9,263 nt of DNA from Gemmatimonadales bacterium UBA4718 (GTDB lineage: Bacteria; Gemmatimonadota; Gemmatimonadetes; Gemmatimonadales; Gemmatimonadaceae): the NCBI GenBank assembly GCA_002404375.1, contig DHJO01000154.1:7104-16366 (forward strand), read 5' to 3'. Under the pieces are notes generated by a model. The model ran no database searches. It saw only the letters and a list, made by a program, of their open reading frames with translations, and had not been told where the DNA came from. Every line of letters starts with the position of its first letter. Position 1 is the stretch's first letter. Below, in pieces: positions 1-6,333 of the stretch. The translations under genes were made by a program, and so were the position numbers.

Positions 1-1061
1 TCCAGCCGCCTGACCCATCGCGCCTCAAAGATGCGGCGCACGCGTTCGAGCTCGTGCGCCTCGAGCGCTCCAACCCGCAGCTGATGCAGCTGATCCCAGA
101 TCGCCCCGGCTGCCTCCGCGGTGTTCTCCGGCTCGGTCTCCGCGTGAACGACGAAAACACCGAGCTCGGCCGGGGTGTAGTCGTACGCACTCACGGACGA
201 TGCGAGCTTTTTCTCGCGCACCGAGCGGTACAGCCGTGACGCGCGCCCAGTTGCGAGAATCGCCGCGGCAACGTCGAGAACAGGCGTGTCCGGATCGAGA
301 GTGCCCGGTGTTCTCCAGCCAAGAACGAGCTGGCTCTGGGCGATGTCACCCGCAAGCTCGCGGTAGCGGAAACCCTCGCGTTGCGGCTCGTGAGGCCCCG
401 GCGTTCGAACCGGCTGCGCCGCCTCGAGCCTTCCGTACAGGTCCGTGACGCGACGCAGCGCATCGGCCGGATCGACATCTCCGGAGATGCTGAGAATCGT
501 GTTCGAAGGGCGATAGAAGTTGCGGTAAAACGCGTTCATCTTGTCGCGCGTGAACGATCGGAGCCCAGGCTCTCTGCCGATTCGCCACCGCCTCATTCGG
601 TGAGCATCGTGCAGCAGCTCGTACAGCGTCTCGGTTGCGACCGCGGACGGACTGTCCGATTTCCGTTTCGCTTCCTGGATGATGACTTCCATTTCCTTCG
701 CCAGCTCGCCGGAGTCGATCACCGAGTTCGCGTACGCGTCCGCCTGGATGTCCAGTCCCTGCGCAAAACCCGACGACGGCAGCACGGTGTAGTACGTGGT
801 GTGGTCGTAGATGGTGTGCGCATTGAGGAACCCGCCGCTCGCCTTCGTCTCTTTCGCGAGGTCTCCGACGCCACGCTTCTCGGTCCCCTTGAAGAACATG
901 TGCTCGAGGGCGTGCGAGAGACCTTGCTGGTCGTCGGTCTCGTCGAAGTATCCGGCCTTCACGTAGGTCACGATCGCGACGACCGGGGCCGACCTGTCCT
1001 GCTGAACGAGAACGGTCAATCCATTCGGGAGCACTGTTCTATGAACGCTGTTCGGATTCAT
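1..1061 (-). CDS. M16 family zinc metallopeptidase (insulinase/pitrilysin-like), partial: 3' end lies outside the window
   Basis: The open frame runs from ATG at 1061-1059 to the window edge without a stop, giving 353 residues; roughly the last 70-100 residues of a typical 420-450 aa bacterial M16 protein are missing. The N-terminus has the family opening (HRTVLPNGLTVLVQQD, residues 7-22). The inverted zinc motif HxxEH is H50-A-L-E53-H54, where H50 and H54 bind zinc and E53 is the catalytic base. The likely third zinc ligand is E130 in VIIQEAKRK, at the spacing expected for HxxEH...E. Residues 181-197 (NFYRPSNTILSISGDVD) are the usual end of the first M16 half-domain. No signal peptide is seen, so the product is probably cytoplasmic unless helped by a partner. 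It follows the ABC permease by 33 bp with no clear Shine-Dalgarno sequence. An in-frame TAG (the permease stop) lies 12 codons upstream, so no earlier start is possible in this frame. Bacterial M16 proteins often come in adjacent pairs, so a second one may lie just outside the window (inference). Confidence 0.93.
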   Translation of the reverse strand, partial: MNPNSVHRTVLPNGLTVLVQQDRSAPVVAIVTYVKAGYFDETDDQQGLSHALEHMFFKGTEKRGVGDLAKETKASGGFLNAHTIYDHTTYYTVLPSSGFAQGLDIQADAYANSVIDSGELAKEMEVIIQEAKRKSDSPSAVATETLYELLHDAHRMRRWRIGREPGLRSFTRDKMNAFYRNFYRPSNTILSISGDVDPADALRRVTDLYGRLEAAQPVRTPGPHEPQREGFRYRELAGDIAQSQLVLGWRTPGTLDPDTPVLDVAAAILATGRASRLYRSVREKKLASSVSAYDYTPAELGVFVVHAETEPENTAEAAGAIWDQLHQLRVGALEAHELERVRRIFEARWVRRL

Positions 1062-1094
1062 TGCCGCGAGCGAGATGGTTGGCGAGCAGTCTCG

Positions 1095-1826
1095 CTAGTC
1101 TGCGAGCGATCCCTGACGGAGGAGCACAAGTCCGAGGACGAAAAAAAGCGCCCCGTAGGAGAGCAGCCAGATCACGTCGTTGGTGTGTGCGCTGCCATTC
1201 GTGATGAGACTGTTTGAGAGATCGTTGAGCCTGTGCACGGGCGGGAGCACTTGAACCAGTTTTCCCGGCAATCCCGGCTTCGCTCCGTACAAATCGCGCA
1301 GAGCACGCGACCCGAGCCAGACCGCCGCGAGGGTGACCCAGTCGAAGCGGGTCGCCACGGAGATGAAGAAACCAATTCCACCCATCGCCACGAAAATGAG
1401 CACGGTGTAGAGGAGATAATTCACAATGCTGAAATCCGGTATGATCGCGCGCAGAATGCCGGAGAGAACGAGCATCGCGGCTACGACGCCCATCATGTGC
1501 ACGAAGTACAGCTGCACGTAGTACGCGATGACGCTCACGGGCTTGGAGAAAAGAAACCGGTAGTAGCCCATTTTCCTGTCTGTCGAGACGATCCCGTTCA
1601 CAGCAATGAGCACAGATAGCGACACGATCGAGGAGGCGACGGTGATCAGGAGTGGCCACATGGGCGAAGAGGGATTCAGCATGGGCCGCGGCCCGTTTGC
1701 CGCGCGAAACGGCGCAATGAGCACGTAACCCCACAGGAAGCCAATTATCAGGATCGCAATGCCGCGCTCAATCACGAAATCGCGAAATTGCCAGAGCGAA
1801 TACTTGCCCAGCCGCCCGCGGTTCAT
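1095..1826 (-). CDS. ABC-2 type transporter permease
   Basis: This 243-residue membrane protein has about six hydrophobic segments by eye: near residues 19-39, 57-80, 98-124, 132-155, 157-172 and 217-236. The segment STDRKMGYYRFLFSKPVS (81-98) matches the cytoplasmic loop of ABC-2 permeases, where D..G.YR.L..KPVS precedes the third membrane span. This is the membrane subunit of an exporter-type ABC transporter and works as a dimer with the ATPase encoded just upstream. Its ATG (1826-1824) overlaps the ATPase TGA (1825-1823) as ATGA, so translation is probably coupled. The stop is TAG at 1097-1095, in the same reading frame as the M16 gene that follows. The substrate cannot be told: ABC-2 permeases export drugs, polysaccharides, ions or peptides, and some act in copper-enzyme or sporulation pathways. 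Length is normal for a single-permease ABC-2 system (about 240-270 aa). Confidence 0.88.
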   Translation of the reverse strand: MNRGRLGKYSLWQFRDFVIERGIAILIIGFLWGYVLIAPFRAANGPRPMLNPSSPMWPLLITVASSIVSLSVLIAVNGIVSTDRKMGYYRFLFSKPVSVIAYYVQLYFVHMMGVVAAMLVLSGILRAIIPDFSIVNYLLYTVLIFVAMGGIGFFISVATRFDWVTLAAVWLGSRALRDLYGAKPGLPGKLVQVLPPVHRLNDLSNSLITNGSAHTNDVIWLLSYGALFFVLGLVLLRQGSLAD

Positions 1827-2734
1827 TGCGATTCTCCCACTGCTTCCCTGAATTGCTGCTCGAGGACCGAGCGCTCGGGGACTACGCTCGCCACCAGCGC
1901 TCCTCTGCTGATGAGATCGGCGAGTGCCGTATTCAGCTCCTGTATGCTTCTCACCGTCACGTCGTACTCACCCTTGCCCGCGCTCTCAGCGAGCGGAAAC
2001 GATTCACGGATTTGGTCGAACCCGCCCGCGAGCGTGACGCGAAAGCGCGTCGCCGTCGGCGCGTTCTGTTCATAACCCGTGCTCACCACCCGCTGGAGTC
2101 GACCATGATCGATGATCGCGACACGGTCGGCGAGACGCTGGAGCTCATCCAGATTGTGTGAAGCGATGAGAATCGTTCGATCCGCACGCCGCATCTCTTC
2201 GACGATGCCGCGGAACCGCTGAGTCCACACGGGGTCGAGCCCGTGAGTCGGCTCGTCGAGCACGACAATCTGGTCGTCCCGCAACAGCGCCTGTGCGAGT
2301 CCCAGTCGCTGAAGATTCCCCTTCGAGAGCGCTTTCACTTTCTTGTCGCGGTGCTCGGCGAGCCCGAGCTTCTCTATCACTTCATTTACGCGGGAGGGAA
2401 TCTCGGCGTCGGAGATTCCGGCAAGTGTGGCGTAACGGACGAGCGCGGTATCGGCCCGCCACTTCGGGTTGATGGCGATCAGCTCGGACAGATATCCGAT
2501 GCCATTGCGCTCGATGTAGGTGCGCGCGGGGAGTCCGTTGATCTCGACCGTTCCCTTGGTCGGCCGGAGATACCCGAGCATCATGGCGATGATGGTCGTC
2601 TTCCCCGCCCCGTTCGGCCCGGCGATACCGAGAATCTCGCCTTCAACCACCTGCAACGAAAACTCCTCGACCGCTTTTACCGAGTTGCCGAGGAGTGATT
2701 TGTAAGTCTTCCCGACGTTCCTGAATTCGATCAC
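1823..2734 (-). CDS. ABC transporter ATP-binding protein (ABC-2 exporter class)
   Basis: Numbered from the GTG at 2734, this is a 303-residue ATPase. Visible motifs are Walker A GPNGAGKT (39-46), signature LSKGN (136-140, the variant common in this ATPase class instead of LSGGQ), Walker B VVLDEP (157-162) followed by the D-loop GLDP, and the switch histidine in ASHNLDE (H193). The Q-loop region reads GYLSELIAI, with no glutamine at the usual place, as in other drug/ion-exporter ATPases of this class. A C-terminal extension of about 80 residues after the ATPase core is normal for the class. An earlier ATG at 2782 is in frame and would add 16 residues. I prefer GTG 2734 because the protein then begins VIEFRNVGKTY, the usual family N-terminus, and because the GTG overlaps the upstream TGA as GTGA, exactly as at the neighbouring gene junctions. 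It energises the permease encoded immediately downstream. Confidence 0.95.
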   Translation of the reverse strand: MIEFRNVGKTYKSLLGNSVKAVEEFSLQVVEGEILGIAGPNGAGKTTIIAMMLGYLRPTKGTVEINGLPARTYIERNGIGYLSELIAINPKWRADTALVRYATLAGISDAEIPSRVNEVIEKLGLAEHRDKKVKALSKGNLQRLGLAQALLRDDQIVVLDEPTHGLDPVWTQRFRGIVEEMRRADRTILIASHNLDELQRLADRVAIIDHGRLQRVVSTGYEQNAPTATRFRVTLAGGFDQIRESFPLAESAGKGEYDVTVRSIQELNTALADLISRGALVASVVPERSVLEQQFREAVGESQ

Positions 2735-3933
2735 AAGGGCGGAGGCGCGGTTGAGGACAGCGGTTGTAGGCACGACTGCCATGAACCGTTACCAGCCTTG
2801 TTGATGAAATTCGTCCCTTCCTGCGAGCGACCCAGTCGCATCAGTGCGCAGCCGAGGTAACCCAGCGCAGAACGATCCTGTGGGTTGGCTTGAACGGCGC
2901 GCACGAAGAACCTGCGCGCGAGATCATACTGCTTGCTCGCGAATAGGACGAGCCCCATCTCGCGCAAAGCGATCTCGTTCTTCGGATCGAGACGCAGAGC
3001 GGTGTCGAGCTCGGCGCGCGCGGACGCAAGATCTCCCTCATCGCGCGAGATTCGAGCGAGAAATACATGCGGGGTCGGGGCCTTCGGATCATCCTGTACC
3101 GCCTTCGCGAATTCACCACGAGCCTTCTCGTGCTGTCCGGTGTTCATCGCGGTGATTCCGGCGTTCAGTCCGCCGCTGCTCGACCCGCCGCCTCTGAAGG
3201 CGAACCAGATGCCGACGATGAAAACGAGAATCACAGCCGCGCCGATCAGAACCGGCAGCGACAGCCTCGGCATGCGACTTCGACCCTGCGCAGCGGCGAG
3301 TGCATGCTCGACGTTGCTGCGACCGAGACCTCCACCCACCGCCCCACCTCCCCCGGCCGGCGTAAACGAGCCCGGTGGTGGCTGCTCGATTGTCGGAGGG
3401 CCGGACATTTTTCTTCCGGCGTAGGTTGGAGGCTGTCTATACCCCCCACCTGCAGACGGAGGCGCGTATGGCGATGGCGGAGGCTGCGGGGGAGGGACAG
3501 ACTGGCGCTGCTGTTGCGAGCCGCGCGGCGTGTAGACGGCCTGAAGGGGACTCGAGGGCGTCGCGCGTTTTACCGGCGCCTTCCCTGTAAGCGCGGACTC
3601 CAGCGCTCTGAATCCTTCGAGCGCGGCGTCGCCGTCCGCCTGTGTCGGCTTGTAGCTGGTGCGATTCGCGCGGTCGCGGGCGGCGAGAAACTCGAGGAGT
3701 GAATGCGCCTGGTCGAGTGTGATCAGCTCGGCCTGCCTGGCAGCGCGGACCAGCTGCTGGCCGGTAAGTGACGAATTGCCGACGAGCGCCTGCAATGACG
3801 ATTCGGCGCCCGTCCAGAGATCGATGATGTCCGCGGCCAGATCTTCGGCCGCACGTGAAGTCTCGAAGTGAGTGAGAACGGGGCGGACCCCGTTCAGAGC
3901 CGTGAGCGCCGCCTGGGAATTCTGCGGGCTCAC
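2731..3933 (-). CDS. Membrane-anchored TPR protein with Pro/Gly-rich linker
   Basis: This 400-residue protein starts at GTG (3933-3931). Order of parts: an N-terminal helical region (about 1-118, no family recognised); a low-complexity Pro/Gly/Gln-rich linker (about 120-205, with PPPQPPPSP and GGGGAVGGG); a basic patch (RSRMPR) and one membrane span (about 226-246, LPVLIGAAVILVFIVGIWFAF); a Gly/Ser hinge (247-256); then about three tetratricopeptide repeats (257-380, for example AMNTGQHEKARGEFAKAVQDDP and ARAELDTALRLDPKNEIAL). The basic residues before the span suggest the N-terminal part and linker are cytoplasmic and the TPR part is outside (positive-inside inference). TPRs bind protein partners. 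Position between a soluble TPR protein and the ABC genes, with GTGA overlaps on both sides, suggests an accessory or scaffold role for the transporter. The tail contains a W-x2-C motif (SWQSC). Specific function unknown. Confidence 0.88.
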   Translation of the reverse strand: MSPQNSQAALTALNGVRPVLTHFETSRAAEDLAADIIDLWTGAESSLQALVGNSSLTGQQLVRAARQAELITLDQAHSLLEFLAARDRANRTSYKPTQADGDAALEGFRALESALTGKAPVKRATPSSPLQAVYTPRGSQQQRQSVPPPQPPPSPYAPPSAGGGYRQPPTYAGRKMSGPPTIEQPPPGSFTPAGGGGAVGGGLGRSNVEHALAAAQGRSRMPRLSLPVLIGAAVILVFIVGIWFAFRGGGSSSGGLNAGITAMNTGQHEKARGEFAKAVQDDPKAPTPHVFLARISRDEGDLASARAELDTALRLDPKNEIALREMGLVLFASKQYDLARRFFVRAVQANPQDRSALGYLGCALMRLGRSQEGTNFINKAGNGSWQSCLQPLSSTAPPPL

Positions 3934-4982
3934 CTTAGGATGCGCAAAAGCCCGGCATTCGCACTACGACGAATGAAGCTCTCTGCATCCTGCTCCGGCT
4001 TTGGAGTTTCCTTGAGGCAATTTGCATCGCGCATCTTGTCGACGATCTCCTCCCAGGTTCCTTCGAACGTATTTCCGTCGTCGAGCTTGATGCGGTGCGA
4101 CTCCGGCGCCGCCTTGACGTCGGCGAAGCTGGAAAGGAGCGCGCCGAACAGCTCGAGCTGCCCCTTTGCCTCCGTTTGCGCGGCGTCCATGTGCTTCGCC
4201 TCAATCTCGGCGAGCATCTCATCGATGTCGTCGAGCTCGCCGGAGAGATCGCGAAGCCTGTCCTCCCACGGACGGATCTCGGGATCGTTGTCGCGCAGAC
4301 GATAGATCATCTTCTTCAGCTCGATCAGTCTCCAGATCCCAAGCTCGTCCCAGTGATCTTCGGGAGTCGACCGATCGAGGTGATAAAGCGCCGCCTCGTA
4401 GTCACCGCGATCGTAGAAGATGTTGCCGAGGTAGATGCGCGCTTCGGTGTGATCGGGATCCATCTGCAGCGCACGTCGCAGAGTTGAAATCGCCGATTCA
4501 TCATTGCCCAGTCTGTGCTCGGCGTAACCGATGCACGAGACTGCTTCGGCCGCGTCCGGCGTCTGCTGCGCGGCGATCTCGAAGAACTGCTTGGATTCGT
4601 CGATCAGCCCTTCGCGGAAAAGCGCGCGTCCGATCTGAAGCATCAGCTCGACATCATCTTGGTATCCTAATTCCAAGGTATGGCGGAAGCTGCGTAGCGC
4701 CTGCTCCTGCTGGCCGAACTTGAGCAGCGTCTCGCCGAGGCCGGCTAGTGCGTCCTCGTGGTCAGGATCGAGAACGAGTGCTTCCTCGAAGCTCCGTCGC
4801 GCCCAGGCGTATTCCTCGCGCGCATGGTGTGCGTAGCCAACTCCAATGTGGAGCTCCACCGAATTAGGGTAGAGGCCGAGTCCTTCTCGAAGTACGTCCA
4901 GAGCTTCGTCATACTGTCCTTCGTTGTACAGTTGATGTGCTCTTTCGTCGTACTCTTCAGAACTCAAAAAAGGTGTTGGCAT
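3930..4982 (-). CDS. Soluble tetratricopeptide-repeat protein, first gene of the TPR-ABC unit
   Basis: This 350-residue protein has no signal peptide or membrane span. It carries about six TPR units from residue 8 to about 204, recognisable by patterns such as LYNEGQYDEALDVLREGLGLYP, WARRSFEEALVLDPDHEDALAGLG and ALQMDPDHTEARIYLGNIFYDRGDYEAALYHL. A charged, probably coiled helical stretch follows (about 230-275, rich in Asp, Glu, Leu). A compact C-terminal segment (about 295-350) contains HRIKLDDGNTFEGTWEEIV and ends FIRRSANAGLLRILR; I believe related TPR proteins share this tail, but I cannot name the domain. The ATG (4982-4980) has GGAGG (4997-4993) ten bases upstream and a promoter further up, so this is the leading gene. 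Its TGA (3932-3930) overlaps the next GTG. A cytoplasmic adaptor for the membrane TPR protein and ABC transporter is a reasonable inference, with no direct proof. Confidence 0.9.
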   Translation of the reverse strand: MPTPFLSSEEYDERAHQLYNEGQYDEALDVLREGLGLYPNSVELHIGVGYAHHAREEYAWARRSFEEALVLDPDHEDALAGLGETLLKFGQQEQALRSFRHTLELGYQDDVELMLQIGRALFREGLIDESKQFFEIAAQQTPDAAEAVSCIGYAEHRLGNDESAISTLRRALQMDPDHTEARIYLGNIFYDRGDYEAALYHLDRSTPEDHWDELGIWRLIELKKMIYRLRDNDPEIRPWEDRLRDLSGELDDIDEMLAEIEAKHMDAAQTEAKGQLELFGALLSSFADVKAAPESHRIKLDDGNTFEGTWEEIVDKMRDANCLKETPKPEQDAESFIRRSANAGLLRILR

Positions 4983-4992
4983 GACGACGCAC

Positions 4993-4997
4993 CCTCC
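4993..4997 (-). promoter_or_regulatory. Ribosome binding site of the soluble TPR gene
   Basis: On the minus strand GGAGG lies ten bases before the ATG at 4982, a slightly long but workable spacing. It is one of the few clear Shine-Dalgarno sequences in the window, which fits a first gene whose followers are translated by coupling. Confidence 0.65.
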
Positions 4998-5005
4998 AAG
5001 GAGTC

Positions 5006-5025
5006 GAGTATAGTCTATTGTACTC
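5006..5025. promoter_or_regulatory. Imperfect dyad over the -10 region, possible operator
   Basis: The outer halves GAGTA and TACTC are perfect inverted repeats, and 7 of the 10 base pairs across the 20-bp site are complementary. It covers the predicted -10 box and the transcription start of the TPR-ABC unit, the right place for a repressor. It is short and imperfect, so chance is possible, particularly as this patch is AT-rich. Confidence 0.3.
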
Positions 5026-5046
5026 TTTAGACACTACTATGTTCAA
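5017..5046 (-). promoter_or_regulatory. Sigma70-type promoter for the TPR-TPR-ABC-ABC-M16 unit
   Basis: Reading the minus strand, TTGAAC (5046-5041) and TACAAT (5022-5017) are separated by 18 bases. Each box differs from consensus (TTGACA, TATAAT) at one or two positions. Transcription would start near 5010, leaving a leader of about 28 bases that contains the GGAGG site before the ATG at 4982. The surrounding patch is clearly AT-richer than the flanking genes. A second -10-like TATACT (5013-5008) lies just downstream but lacks a matching -35. Confidence 0.6.
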
Positions 5047-5055
5047 GGGAGTAAC

Positions 5056-5067
5056 ATCCCGAGGGAT
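5056..5067. other. Short palindrome after the kynureninase-like gene
   Basis: ATCCC-GA-GGGAT is a perfect 5-bp inverted repeat with a 2-base centre, located 6 bases after the stop codon of the PLP enzyme and just upstream of the next promoter's -35 box. It is too short and has too small a loop, with no T-run, to be called an intrinsic terminator. A protein-binding site or chance are both possible. Confidence 0.25.
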
Positions 5068-5073
5068 CACGGC

Positions 5074-6333
5074 TCAGGTGACCACCGCGACTTTCTCGGA
5101 GAAGCGCTGCCAGCTCCCGCTTTCGAGACACTTCTCGATCTGGTAGACCGCCTCCTCCAGCTCCTCGCCTCTGGTAAAGAAGTGAGGGGCAATCCTGATA
5201 CCAGCGCCCACCCGATAGTCGACCAGGATGTTTTGTGAAAGAAGGTGCTGGGTCACTTCGTAGGCGTGCGGAACATCCACCGCCACGGTTCCGCCTCTCC
5301 GCGCCGGGTCGCGCGGCGCGTTGACGCTATAGCCGCGCTCGTCGGCGAGCTCGATCAGTCGCGACGTGAGGCGGACGCTCTTCTCCCGAATCGCCGCGAT
5401 CCCGGCGCGGCGAAGGATTTTTGCCCCTTCAGCCGCCCCGTAGAGCGCGGGAATGACGGGAGTTCCATTTAGCCAGCGGAAGGCGCCCGAGGTGTACTCC
5501 ATCGTTTCCTCGAATGCGAACGGTCGCGAGTGGGCTTGCCACCCCGTGAGCGCGGGCTTGAGCTCATCGCGCACGGTGGGGCTGACATAAAGGAAGCAGC
5601 CTCCCGGCCCGCCACATAGCCACTTGAGCACGCCACCCGTGAGGAAATCGACGTTGCTCCGTTTCACGTCCACGGGCACGATTCCGACGGCGTGGAAGGA
5701 ATCGAGCGAGACGAGAGCGCCCACTTCGTGCGCGCGCCGGCAAATCGCATCCGCATCCATGAGATACGCGCTGCGGAAAAGAACGTGGGACACGGCGACG
5801 ACGCGCGTCCTTTCGTCGATCGCGGCGAGAAGCTTATCGCGGTCGATGCTGATTCCATCCTCCGATCGTACCACCACCACGCGCGCGCCGAACCTTTCCG
5901 CCATCTCCGCGTAAGCGTAACGCACCGATGGGAAGTCGAGCTCCGTCATGACGACAGTGTCGCGACCCTTTGGAAAGTCGATCGAGGAAAGGACCGCCGT
6001 CTGCGCGATGGTGACGTTGGGCATCATCACCACTTCGCCGTCCCCCGCATTGATGAGCGGTGCAATCTCGTTTCCCACGTCGACCGGCATCTCCCACCAC
6101 CCACGCGTCCACGCCTTTACGCCGAGCTCGCCCCAGTCCCGCGCGTACTCGGCCAGCTTCTCCGGGACCGTGCGCGGCATCGGCCCGAGCGAGTTGGAGA
6201 CGAGATAGTTCGTCTTCTCGAGGATCGGGAATTCATCTCTGAAAGCCAGGAGTGGGTCGAGCTGCTGGCTGCTCGCCGGATTCACTGCCAATTGCTGTGG
6301 GCCTGGCTCACTGGCCCTTTCGAGAAGCGTCAC
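5074..6333 (-). CDS. Kynureninase-like PLP-dependent enzyme (aminotransferase class V fold)
   Basis: Numbered from GTG 6333 this is 419 residues, a normal size for kynureninase (about 410-430). It has a kynureninase-like opening (YLVSNSLGPMP, about residues 43-53; kynureninases read YLDGNSLGxxP), the segment WTRGWW..P.DVGNEIAPLINAGDGEVV, the PLP-ring aspartate in LVSLDSFHAVG (D211), the Schiff-base lysine in GGVLKWLCGGPGG (K237), and RWLNGTPVIPALYGAAEG, matching the conserved GTPP-type loop. Kynureninase cleaves kynurenine to anthranilate and alanine in tryptophan breakdown; a related desulfurase or epimerase-type activity cannot be excluded, hence no gene symbol. Start choice: upstream in-frame starts (to 6435) lie deep inside the peptidase gene. 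GTG 6333 overlaps that gene by 26 bases and has AGGG upstream; GTG 6285 or TTG 6291 are alternatives, and recognisable family sequence begins after all of them. It is probably co-transcribed with the M28 peptidase. Confidence 0.87.
   Translation of the reverse strand: MTLLERASEPGPQQLAVNPASSQQLDPLLAFRDEFPILEKTNYLVSNSLGPMPRTVPEKLAEYARDWGELGVKAWTRGWWEMPVDVGNEIAPLINAGDGEVVMMPNVTIAQTAVLSSIDFPKGRDTVVMTELDFPSVRYAYAEMAERFGARVVVVRSEDGISIDRDKLLAAIDERTRVVAVSHVLFRSAYLMDADAICRRAHEVGALVSLDSFHAVGIVPVDVKRSNVDFLTGGVLKWLCGGPGGCFLYVSPTVRDELKPALTGWQAHSRPFAFEETMEYTSGAFRWLNGTPVIPALYGAAEGAKILRRAGIAAIREKSVRLTSRLIELADERGYSVNAPRDPARRGGTVAVDVPHAYEVTQHLLSQNILVDYRVGAGIRIAPHFFTRGEELEEAVYQIEKCLESGSWQRFSEKVAVVT

Noticed and set aside
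381..1217. 278-codon open frame on the plus strand
   Set aside because: It lies antisense to the M16 gene, whose minus-strand frame has full family motifs; the plus-strand translation is Arg/Val-rich with no recognisable domain.
1039..1734. 231-codon minus-strand frame overlapping the permease
   Set aside because: Out of frame with the ABC-2 permease; Arg/His/Ala-rich translation typical of a shadow frame in G+C-rich DNA.
2310..2340. LSKGN instead of LSGGQ in the ABC signature as a possible defect
   Set aside because: This variant is common in ATPases of ABC-2 exporters and does not imply loss of activity.
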